Source of the DNA: Chloroflexota bacterium
GTDB lineage: Bacteria; Chloroflexota; Anaerolineae; Anaerolineales; Villigracilaceae
Reading direction: 5' to 3'
NCBI GenBank assembly: GCA_016234535.1
Contig: JACRBH010000268.1
Span: 1 to 51,772, forward strand
Length of the DNA: 51,772 nucleotides
Shown here: positions 34,682-41,877 of the stretch, in pieces
Layout: the number at the start of each line of letters is the position of its first letter
Numbering within the stretch: position 1 is the stretch's first letter
Made by a program: the position numbers and the translations under genes
Notes under the pieces: model-generated
Database searches by the model: none
The model's input: the letters and a program-made list of their open reading frames with translations, nothing else
What the model was told of the DNA's origin: nothing

Positions 34682-35366
34682 CTCAAACGCTTTGATCGTC
34701 GTTGCCAAACGTCCTGCGCCCGGACAAACGAAGACTCGTCTCTCGCCGCCATTGACTCCCGAACAAGCCAGTGCGTTATATGAATGTTTCCTGCAAGACA
34801 CTCTGGATCAAATGCGCAAAGTGGATGAGACGCAGCGCTTGATTGCGTATCTACCACAAGACGAACAGGATTACTTTCGCCGCCTCGCTCCTGACTTTGA
34901 ACTGATTCTGCAAAATGGGCATGATCTTGGCGGACGCCTTGACAACGCCCTCACAGACAGTTTGTTAAATGGATACGAACGCGCCGTCATTATGGATAGC
35001 GACAGCCCAACACTCCCTCCAGCTTTTCTTTCGCAAGCCTTCGCCACTCTCTCAAACGGCGCGGATGTGGTTTTGGGTCCCTGCGAGGATGGCGGATATT
35101 ATTTGATCGGGATTAAAAAACCAGCGCCGCGTTTATTACGAGAAGTGCAAATGAGCACAGCGACGGTCACAGCCGATACGCTTGCGATTGCAAAAGAAGA
35201 GGGCTTGAGCGTCATTCTATTACCCACCTGGTATGACGTAGATGATGGCACGAGCCTGATACGATTGATGAAAGAATTGGATGGACTCGACTCACAGGTT
35301 GCAATTCATACGCGCAGATTCCTGGAACAAAATTCGATTTGGCAATTCCTTTTTCGGGAAGCATAA
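34671..35366 (+). CDS. TIGR04282/DUF2064-family transferase (rSAM/selenodomain-associated transferase 1)
   Basis: This 231-residue protein has VAKRPAPGQTKTRLSPPLTP at the N-terminus, AVIMDSDSPTLPPAF in the middle and DVVLGPCEDGGYYLIGI, all hallmarks of DUF2064. The fold is that of nucleotidyl/glycosyl transferases. In other bacteria this family often occurs with a radical SAM protein of the arsenosugar (ArsS) type, and has been proposed to work in arsenosugar formation. That is relevant because an ArsM-like methyltransferase and two radical SAM genes lie about 5 kb away. Here the direct neighbours are glycosyltransferases. Confidence 0.88.
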   Translation: MQHNSNALIVVAKRPAPGQTKTRLSPPLTPEQASALYECFLQDTLDQMRKVDETQRLIAYLPQDEQDYFRRLAPDFELILQNGHDLGGRLDNALTDSLLNGYERAVIMDSDSPTLPPAFLSQAFATLSNGADVVLGPCEDGGYYLIGIKKPAPRLLREVQMSTATVTADTLAIAKEEGLSVILLPTWYDVDDGTSLIRLMKELDGLDSQVAIHTRRFLEQNSIWQFLFREA

Positions 35367-35368
35367 AA

Positions 35369-36058
35369 TTGTTAACCGTCGCAGTAATCATCCCGGCTTT
35401 GAATGAAGCGGGCAACATCGGTAAATTGGTGCAAGAAGTTCGAGCCATTGCACCGCTCGAAGTGATCGTCGTGGACAACAATTCCACAGACTCTACTGCC
35501 GAAGAGGCCAGAGCCGCAGGAGCAAAAGTGGTGATTGCATCCCAACGCGGTTATGGATACGCCTGCGCCGCAGGCGTATCTGCCGCACAGAATGCAGATG
35601 TTTTAGTTTTTATGGATGGAGACTATAGCTTCTCGCCCGCCGACCTGCCCTTATTGCTTTCACCCATACTCAATGGTCAGGCGGATATGGTCTTAGGCTC
35701 GCGAGCGCTGGGTCTGATGGAATCTGGCGCCATGCCCCCGCATCAACTCTTTGGGAATTGGCTGGTCTCGCGCTTGATGAACACACTATACAAAATCTCG
35801 ATCACAGATTTGGGACCGTTTCGCGCGATCCGCAGGCAGTTGTTGAATGAATTGGATATGCAGGAAATGACGTATGGTTGGCCCACAGAGATGATTGTGA
35901 AGGCGGCGAGAGGCGGGGCGAGAATTGTAGAAGTCCCCGTGAGTTATAAAAGCCGCCGCTTTGGAAGTTCAAAGGTCAGTGGAACTGTGCGAGGGACGAT
36001 TCTCGCGGCGTGGTTCATCTTAGGAGTCACATTTCGTTATGCCTGGAAGAATACATAG
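35369..36058 (+). CDS. GT2-family glycosyltransferase
   Basis: The protein begins LTVAVIIPALNEAGNIGKLV, then VIVVDNNSTDSTAEEARAAG, VLVFMDGDYSFSPADLPLLL with a DxD-type motif, and SRALGLMESGAMPPHQLFGN, which occurs in a GT2 clade often found beside DUF2064. No ATG lies near the start. TTG 35369 follows GGGAAGCATAAAA and gives 229 residues with the canonical N-terminus. TTG 35339 would overlap the preceding gene. A C-terminal hydrophobic helix is weak. Confidence 0.85.
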   Translation: MLTVAVIIPALNEAGNIGKLVQEVRAIAPLEVIVVDNNSTDSTAEEARAAGAKVVIASQRGYGYACAAGVSAAQNADVLVFMDGDYSFSPADLPLLLSPILNGQADMVLGSRALGLMESGAMPPHQLFGNWLVSRLMNTLYKISITDLGPFRAIRRQLLNELDMQEMTYGWPTEMIVKAARGGARIVEVPVSYKSRRFGSSKVSGTVRGTILAAWFILGVTFRYAWKNT

Positions 36059-36082
36059 TTAGCGAAGCGATTCTGGAGTCAA

Positions 36083-36198
36083 TCAGCCATGTCGTTGCGA
36101 GGCGGGCTCTTGCTCTTTCCGCCGAAGCAATCTCCTGTTACGAGGAGACTGCTTCGGCAAAACCAAGAGCGCCTCGCAGCGACATGATGTGTGGCTGA
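36083..36198 (+). repeat. 116-bp palindromic MITE-like element, copy 1
   Basis: It begins TCAGCCATGTC and ends GACATGATGTGTGGCTGA, with inner complementary arms (GCGAGGCGGGC/GCGCCTCGC) and a central hairpin GCCGAAGCA...TGCTTCGGC. It matches 39653-39768 over the full 116 bases with seven differences. It is in the same orientation as copy 2. Such palindromes with GAAGCAATCTCC are widespread in bacterial metagenomes (recalled knowledge). Confidence 0.85.
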
Positions 36199-36210
36199 GT
36201 CGGCTTATGT

Positions 36211-37914
36211 TTATTGCAATGCGCGTCGCGCGAAGACACCGATCACATCTGCGAAGACCGTCAAGGCGATAAAGAATAATAAGGTTGTTGTCATGCCCGC
36301 ATAATCAAAATTGCTTAACTGCTCGGCAAGCACGCGCCCCAATCCCGCCGCGCCGACCACACCGATGATGACCGTCTCACGCACGGATACTTCCCAGCGA
36401 TATAAAATATTACTCAAAAATAAAGGCATGGCGCGCGGCAGGACACCGTAAAAAAATATTTGCGCGCCTGAAGCGCCGCACGAACGCAGGGCAATCAACG
36501 GACGTTCATCCAGGCTTTCGATCACCTCCGCCATCAAACGACCCAGGATGCCCAATGTATAAATTCCAAGCGCGATGGCTCCAGGTAGGATGCCGGGGAA
36601 TAACACGAAGAGCAGGAGCAGCGCCCAAACCGAAGCGGGTATGGCGCGAAATGTTAATAGCAACAACCGTGTTGGAACAAGAATCAATAATGTTAGGGCT
36701 GTATGATTTTTCGGATTCAATACGCCCGTGAGTGTTAGTCGATTCTGCGCGGCTGGAAAAGAGAATAGCAGACCGCCAATCCCAGCTACGGTAATGGCTA
36801 AGATGGAAATGGCAAACGTCTGAACGGTTTGATGCGAGAGTTCTTTTATCAAAGCAGTATCCAACGCGGGCGGGAACGAGTCGCTTATCACGCTCACAAA
36901 CAATTTTGCGGCGCGCGGCGCAAACAGCGTGCCAAAATCCGCCTGCACATACCAGTACGAGAGTGGGATCAGGATCGTTATGACGATCAGTGAAAGGGTC
37001 ACCGCTCGATCACGCCGATAGACAGGCTTTGTCATGAACGACGCCGATTGGCAGTTGACTGCTTCGAGGCGGGCTGTGCCGCCAAAGCGTCTCCTTAATT
37101 GACTGCTCCAAATATCCACCGCGCCGCTTAAGACGATCAACGCAAAAATAAAAGTCCACATTTCATCATAGCGCAGGGATTGAAAGCTCAGCCAAAGCTG
37201 ATATCCCAAACCGCCCGCGCCGATCACGCCCAACACAGCGGCGGATCGGATCGAACATTCCAAACGATAAAATGTATACGAGAGTATGTTGGGTATGGAT
37301 TGCGGCAGGATGCTGTAAAAAAAAGCGGCAAAGGGTGAGGCGCCATTGTTGAGCAACGCCCGCAAAGGCGCGCGCGGCATCTCATCCAGAATTTCTGAAA
37401 AGACTTTGGCGGTGATTGCCCCAAACGGAATCGCAATTGCCAGGATCGCAACCCATGGATTTAGTCCCAGGATGTTTACAAAAAATATTCCCCAGATCAC
37501 TTCGTGGATTGCGCGCGGCATGGATAACCCTGCTCGAATCGTCCACCATATGCCGCGTCCGTGACTCGTTGGTGACATTGCCTGCCACCATATCTCTGAG
37601 CTTAGAACTCCGCCGATGATCCCGATCATCAAACTCAAGGATGTGCCGCAGATGGCGTAGCCTAAAGTTATCAGCGCAGAATCAAGCGTCAGAATTAAAA
37701 AAGCAGGACTCAGCTGGGGATGAAGCGCCGCTTGAGCAAAACTCAGAAGCAGAGTCCAACCGCCAGCGTTGATTAAAGTCCGCCCGCTAAATATCCCAGC
37801 CTGAATTAATGACCAAACGATCAGCGCGGCAACGGCGGCAATCCAACTCCATCGAACGTTGCTCGATGAATAGCGAACGGCGCGGTCTGCGTGAAGTTGA
37901 GTTTCGAGTTGCAT
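36211..37914 (-). CDS. phnE: Phosphonate-type ABC transporter permease, double-length PhnE
   Basis: This 567-residue protein contains two PhnE-type permease domains in one chain, about residues 60-270 and 330-560. Each has the EAA-like cytoplasmic loop: MPRAPLRALLNNGASPFAAF and DERPLIALRSCGASGAQIFF. Each is followed by a substrate-side helix segment (RLECSIRSAAVLGVIGAGGL and RWEVSVRETVIIGVVGAAGL). Usual PhnE proteins have one such domain and work as homodimers, so this one could form the full channel alone. It lies 12 bases after phnC. The transported oxyanion may be a phosphonate, phosphite or an analogue. Confidence 0.92.
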   Translation of the reverse strand: MQLETQLHADRAVRYSSSNVRWSWIAAVAALIVWSLIQAGIFSGRTLINAGGWTLLLSFAQAALHPQLSPAFLILTLDSALITLGYAICGTSLSLMIGIIGGVLSSEIWWQAMSPTSHGRGIWWTIRAGLSMPRAIHEVIWGIFFVNILGLNPWVAILAIAIPFGAITAKVFSEILDEMPRAPLRALLNNGASPFAAFFYSILPQSIPNILSYTFYRLECSIRSAAVLGVIGAGGLGYQLWLSFQSLRYDEMWTFIFALIVLSGAVDIWSSQLRRRFGGTARLEAVNCQSASFMTKPVYRRDRAVTLSLIVITILIPLSYWYVQADFGTLFAPRAAKLFVSVISDSFPPALDTALIKELSHQTVQTFAISILAITVAGIGGLLFSFPAAQNRLTLTGVLNPKNHTALTLLILVPTRLLLLTFRAIPASVWALLLLFVLFPGILPGAIALGIYTLGILGRLMAEVIESLDERPLIALRSCGASGAQIFFYGVLPRAMPLFLSNILYRWEVSVRETVIIGVVGAAGLGRVLAEQLSNFDYAGMTTTLLFFIALTVFADVIGVFARRALQ

Positions 37915-37926
37915 CTGATTCGGTTC

Positions 37927-38670
37927 TCAAATTTTGTACAATGCGTCAATCTTATCCTGGGTCAATTGATGTGCGGGCAGATCGAACAAGATCGAGCCGT
38001 GCCGCAAACCGATCACGCGCTGAAAATGTGTGCGCGCAAAATCAATGGCATGGACAGTCACCACCAGGGTTTTATTCAACGTGTTGCATAATTCACGCAA
38101 CAAATCCATGATCTCACGTCCGCGTTCAGGATCGAGATTTGAGATCGGTTCATCCGCAAGGATGGCTGTGGGGTTTTGTACGAGGACCCGCGCCAATGCC
38201 ACTCGTTGTTGTTGCCCGCCCGAAAGGGAGTCGGTGCGCTCGTAAATTTTTTCCGCGATGCCTACTTGCGCCAATGCGCGCGATGCAGTTTCAGTTTCAA
38301 GTGGACGCACCAAAGACGCGATGGATTTCATCAACGACCAGCGTCCCAATTGTCCCGCATTGACGTTATGAATCACGCTCAATCCATCCACCAGGTTGAA
38401 TTGCTGGTAGATCGTGCCGATCTGGCTTTGCGTCTGGCGCAAAACACTTGGGGAGAGAGACGCGGTCTCCCTCCCCAATACTTTCACTGAGCCTTGAGTT
38501 GGCAATATGGATCCGTTCAACAATGCCAGCAGGGTACTTTTCCCTGCGCCGCTTGAACCTACCAATGCCACCCGTTCGCCCGCTTCGATGCGTAAACTCA
38601 CATCCGTCAACGCTTGGAACGCGCCAAATATATGGTTTACATTTTGTAATTCAAATAAAGTAGTTGTCAC
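37927..38670 (-). CDS. phnC: Phosphonate-type ABC transporter ATPase PhnC
   Basis: This 247-residue ATPase has Walker A LVGSSGAGKSTLLAL (from about residue 37), a Q-loop region QIGTIYQQFNLVDGLSV, signature LSGGQQQRVALARVL and Walker B AILADEPISNLDPERG, followed by the switch His in VVTVHAIDFA. The NLVDGLSVIHNVNAGQLG motif is typical of PhnC. The ATG overlaps the phnD stop by four bases. It energises uptake by the paired permease. Confidence 0.95.
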   Translation of the reverse strand: MTTTLFELQNVNHIFGAFQALTDVSLRIEAGERVALVGSSGAGKSTLLALLNGSILPTQGSVKVLGRETASLSPSVLRQTQSQIGTIYQQFNLVDGLSVIHNVNAGQLGRWSLMKSIASLVRPLETETASRALAQVGIAEKIYERTDSLSGGQQQRVALARVLVQNPTAILADEPISNLDPERGREIMDLLRELCNTLNKTLVVTVHAIDFARTHFQRVIGLRHGSILFDLPAHQLTQDKIDALYKI

Positions 38671-39572
38671 TTAATCTTCCCGATTTCGCGCGCAATTGCC
38701 TCAATTTCAGCGTAGTTGGCATTTTCGGTGGTGATGAATTTGCTGGCTCCAAACAAATCCAGGATCGCTTTTTGTTCAGGCACATTTGGATTCAACTTTA
38801 ATAACGCTTGTGTGATATTCTCGGGCATGTCTGCGCCAAAATCCTTTGCGACATTCGGATTCAGAACCCAGTGATAATCGAAATAGGCTGGTGTACGCCA
38901 CAGCACGATCACCTTGCTCGTATCCACTTCGCCCACCGCCAGGCGGCTTTCCCACACTTGTTCATTCAGTGCGCCAACATCATACGTGCCAGACTCGACC
39001 AGCTTGATCGTCTTATCGTGCGAGCCAGAGAAACCCGCCTCGGCTGAAAAATCAGCGAGCGTAACGCCTGCCTGCTTTAAGAAATACTGCGGCATCAATC
39101 GCCCTGATGTGGACGAGTCACTGCCGAAGGTAAATGTGTGTCCCTTGAGAGTTTGCAAACCTTGAATATCGCTAAACGGTTCAAGTCCGCTGTTGACATT
39201 GGCGATGAAGACACTATGGAACGCCGCATCAATATCACGCTGGACGATTGCCTGCGCACCCTCAACCTGCAACCGAGCCTGCACGCCTGTTAATCCGCCG
39301 TACCAAACCAAATCCAAATCGCCAACTTTAAACGCCGTGACCGATGCCGTGTAATCAACCACAGGTTCATAGATCACTGGCACGCCCAGTTCTGTGGAAA
39401 GATAACTGGCGAGGGAATCATATAAACGTTGAAGTTTTTCAGGGTCTTGATCGGGGATGGCTGAGATTACCAGCGGACGTTGGACAACTCCTGCCTTTTC
39501 TGTTGGTGTTGCACTACAACCTGTCAACAATAAGGACGCGCCCAATAATAAAAGCAAAAACTTTTTCAACAT
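38667..39572 (-). CDS. phnD: PhnD-type substrate-binding lipoprotein
   Basis: ATG 39572 follows ATGGAGAAGATTAC and gives 301 residues starting MLKKFLLLLLGASLLLTGCS (lipobox Cys19). The binding fold has PLVISAIPDQDPEKLQRLYD, VGDLDLVWYGGLTGVQA and TFGSDSSTSGRLMPQYFLK, as in PhnD and relatives for phosphite, phosphonate and thiamine-type ligands. It starts the phnDCE operon. No C-P lyase gene is in the window, so the ligand is open. A frame reaching upstream to 39665 runs into the palindromic repeat and is rejected. Confidence 0.92.
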   Translation of the reverse strand: MLKKFLLLLLGASLLLTGCSATPTEKAGVVQRPLVISAIPDQDPEKLQRLYDSLASYLSTELGVPVIYEPVVDYTASVTAFKVGDLDLVWYGGLTGVQARLQVEGAQAIVQRDIDAAFHSVFIANVNSGLEPFSDIQGLQTLKGHTFTFGSDSSTSGRLMPQYFLKQAGVTLADFSAEAGFSGSHDKTIKLVESGTYDVGALNEQVWESRLAVGEVDTSKVIVLWRTPAYFDYHWVLNPNVAKDFGADMPENITQALLKLNPNVPEQKAILDLFGASKFITTENANYAEIEAIAREIGKIK

Positions 39573-39652
39573 GTAATCTTCTCCATAAAATAAATTTAAG
39601 ACAGTATGACATAAATTTCTTACGTAGAGATTACAAACATCAAGGTAACTAC

Positions 39653-39768
39653 TCAGCCATGTCATTGCGAGGCGGGCTTTTGCTCTTCCCGCCGAAGCAA
39701 TCTCCTGTTACGAGGAGACTGCTTCGGCAAAAACAAGAGCCCCTCGCAGCGACATGATCTGTAGCTGA
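39653..39768 (+). repeat. 116-bp palindromic MITE-like element, copy 2
   Basis: Partner of copy 1 with seven mismatches and the same orientation. It begins TCAGCCATGTCATTGCGAGG and ends GATCTGTAGCTGA. Its left end is 80 bases from the phnD start and its right end is four bases from the stop of the methyltransferase gene, so the two copies exactly bracket phnDCE. Confidence 0.85.
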
Positions 39769-39772
39769 GTAA

Positions 39773-40519
39773 TTACAATTCAAGTGATCTGATCGCTTTC
39801 ACTTCCGCTGCCAACACATGCTCATTCTTTGTGCGGGCATTTCGTTGCGCGCGCAACATGACAACATCCCCAAACCCCACTGCGCGAAATTCATTTAGGA
39901 AGGCGACGCCTTCCTTTGCACCTGCAATTCAGGCAAACCAATTGTCGTTATTGTTTAACTCTTCAGGCGGCAAGGGTTCGCGCAAGATCATCTCTGCTGA
40001 ATACACCACGCCACCTGTTTTCATCACCCGCGCCAACTCCTGAAAGATTTTTTCACGGGCGGGATTTAAATTAAAAATTCCGTTGACCATCGCCACATCA
40101 ATGGAAGCGTCCTCAAGCGGCAACGATTCGGCGGAGGATTGGCGAAACTCCACGTTCGTTGCCATCATTTTTATTGCGGCTGTCCGCGCTCTGATTAACA
40201 TGGGTTCGCTAAAATCCACGCCGATCACTTTCCCCATGTCACCTGTACGTTGGGCGGCGATCAACGAATCCAAACCCGCGCCGCATCCCACATCCAATAC
40301 GATTGACCCAGCGGGGATGTCCGCGAAGAGCGAGACATTGGAGACGCCTGTAAACGCTTCGGTCGATTCCGACGGTAGCTGATTCAGCAATTCTGTTGGG
40401 TATCCCAGCCTTTCGGCAAATTCCCTGCCCACTGCAAAAGGATGTTCCGACTGGGGTGTTTCTGCCACCGCTGAATATGCTTTATAAACGCCATCGCGTA
40501 ATTGTGTTGAAAGATCCAT
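39773..40519 (-). CDS. ArsM-like SAM methyltransferase with in-frame UGA, candidate selenoprotein
   Basis: ATG 40519 follows AAGGAAAATAAA. Codons 1-196 encode a class I methyltransferase with motif I VLDVGCGAGLDSLIAAQR, VIGVDFSEPMLIRAR and MVNGIFNLNPAREKI. A TGA at 39931-39929 is codon 197. Beyond it the frame continues for 51 codons as IAGAKEGVAFLNEFRAVGFG, then NARTKNEHVLAAEVKAIR, to TAA at 39773-39775. ArsM-type arsenite methyltransferases carry a conserved cysteine at this place (C-[IV]-[AS]-G-A), so UGA probably encodes selenocysteine. A hairpin at 39897-39915 starts 13 bases after the UGA. The first arsenite-binding Cys of typical ArsM (G-C-G-N/S-P) is replaced by GVSNVS, so the substrate may differ. 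Confidence 0.8.
39897..39915 (-). promoter_or_regulatory. Bacterial SECIS candidate in the ArsM-like gene
   Basis: In the mRNA, AGGAAGGC (39915-39908), loop GUC (39907-39905) and GCCUUCCU (39904-39897) form a perfect 8-bp hairpin. The loop starts 22 nt after the UGA and its first base is G. Both features fit bacterial SECIS elements, which lie within the coding region right after the UGA with a small loop containing G. Confidence 0.65.
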
Positions 40520-40586
40520 TTTATTTTCCTTGTGCCGCTCAGCGATTGAGGAATGATTAATTTTTGTAGCTTGCTTATCCATATTT

Positions 40587-40657
40587 TCACCACGAAGACA
40601 CGGAAGCACGGAGAAAATCTTTTAAAGAATCTCAGTGTCTCCGTGACTCAGTGGTGA
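40587..40657. repeat. Imperfect palindromic dispersed repeat
   Basis: TCACCAC...GTGGTGA ends enclose further complementary stretches (CACGGAGA and TCTCCGTG among them). It resembles the widespread ACCACGGAGACACGGAGA type repeat found between genes in many bacteria. It lies between the RAM gene and the ArsM-like gene. Confidence 0.6.
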
Positions 40658-40723
40658 TGGTTTTTCTTTAGTCACCCCCTGGTTGATGAAATTTTCCGAA
40701 TCTATTCGCGTCTGCGAAAGGAA

Positions 40724-40972
40724 CTACCAGACTACCAGACAAGTTTCAGTTTTGCGGACGCCCACGGCGCCGGCTATGCCAGTAGTCACTCAATTGCCCA
40801 GCGATTGCACGTCAGGACCCTCCACGAAAGCGATCAGGTCATAGCGCCCTGTGACTGCATGGATTTGTTTGATCACGGAACCTTCAAGCTCAATGCCTGG
40901 CAATTCCTTGATCAAATCCTGTACTCGTGTTGGTTCAGCTTCAATCAAAACGTACGCTTGGATCATCGTCAT
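40724..40972 (-). pseudogene. Lrp/AsnC-type RAM (ligand-binding) domain gene with in-frame UGA
   Basis: ATG 40972 follows GGAGACACATT. The frame begins MTMIQAYVLIEAEPTRVQDL and contains VTGRYDLIAFVEGPDVQSLG, a stand-alone RAM domain as in Lrp/AsnC effector-binding modules. TGA (40792-40790) is codon 61. The frame then continues VTTGIAGAVGVRKTETCLVV to TAG at 40724-40726, which is exactly the expected remaining part of an 80-residue RAM protein. The family has a hydrophobic residue, not Cys, at the UGA position, so a nonsense change (TTG to TGA would do), a sequence error or readthrough is more likely than selenocysteine. Confidence 0.65.
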
Positions 40973-40992
40973 AATGTGTCTCCTTGAATTGT

Positions 40993-41009
40993 AGCTTCAC
41001 ACGGAAGCT
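40993..41009 (-). promoter_or_regulatory. Bacterial SECIS candidate after the radical SAM UGA
   Basis: In the mRNA AGCUUC (41009-41004), loop CGUGU (41003-40999) and GAAGCU (40998-40993) form a 6-bp hairpin. The loop starts 20 nt after the UGA and has G at its second position. It extends past the TAA stop of the gene. No U-tract follows, so it is not an intrinsic terminator. Confidence 0.5.
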
Positions 41010-41016
41010 GAATTTT

Positions 41017-41841
41017 TTATCCTCAGGTAAAGGTCATCAACGGAACTTCACCGCTCAGCGCCATGGCTTCAAGTTGTCCTTTAATGCGTTCTACAGCGGG
41101 GGCGAGTGGAAGCATCTTCTTGCTGACTTGCATATCTGCATCGGTTGAAAGCGGATGCCAGAAGATACCGTCTAAATTAACGGTGATTTCAGGAACCAGG
41201 TTACCCATCCCCAATTCCAAGCCTTCTTTGGAAAATCCGCGCTTCGCCAGTGGACGAATGAAATGGTCCTCGTCGAGGATACCGATCGAGCGATGAAACT
41301 CACACAGCTTGTCGAGGTGAGCCGAATTGACTGGCGTTTCAGTTGTGCCAAGCCGAACGCGGAAGCCGTTTTCCTGAAGCAGGCTTATTCCCTCCACTGC
41401 CTTTTCCCATGATCCAGGACCGCGGTAGAAATTATGGTCTTCGGCGCGTCCCCCATCCAGGCTGACCTGCACGACGAGGTTATCATTCGCAATGCCGCAC
41501 AACCTTTCAAGACGAGTGCCGCGCAGTAACATGGCATTGGTTAGAACCGTTGTCTTGATACGGGCTGACGAATATTCCAGCATCTCGTAAATTTCATTCA
41601 GAAGAAACGGCTCACCGCCAGTGAAGTAAACACGCTCGAATCCCAACTCAATCGACTCATCCACCAGCCGTTTGACATTGTCCAAGCCAAGCGCACGGCG
41701 CGGTACATTTGGACCAGATTTCGCCACACAATAGGAACACTTGAGGTTGCAGTCATAATTGGTATACAACCACAACTTCCACAGCATGGCTGGAGGCTGA
41801 TTAGCAGTTGATTGCATGGATAGCGTTTGTATGTCGTTCAT
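41017..41841 (-). CDS. Radical SAM protein with possible C-terminal Sec-Gly
   Basis: This radical SAM enzyme has the [4Fe-4S] motif C31-x3-C35-x2-C38 in NYDCNLKCSYCVAKSG, the GGEP motif in RVYFTGGEPFLLNEIYEML, and later VVQVSLDGG. The first 272 codons end in LSGEVPLMTFT. A TGA (41025-41023) follows, then GGA and TAA, so reading the UGA gives a C-terminal Sec-Gly, as seen in some redox selenoproteins. A hairpin at 40993-41009 fits a SECIS. The protein resembles short rSAM/SPASM-like enzymes without a full C-terminal Fe-S domain. It is 36 bases downstream of another radical SAM gene and 44 bases upstream of the RAM gene. If UGA acts as stop, the protein is only two residues shorter. Confidence 0.75.
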
Positions 41842-41877
41842 TCGATGACTCCGTCGGTGAGAAATGATCCTGCCAAG

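Noticed and set aside
36059..36210. CRISPR-like repeats near 36.1 and 39.7 kb
   Set aside because: There are only two palindromic copies 3.5 kb apart with no spacer array or cas genes; they are MITE-like elements.
39573..39665. Upstream extension of phnD to 39665
   Set aside because: It would run into the palindromic repeat and put residues before the lipoprotein signal; ATG 39572 has a good ribosome-binding site.
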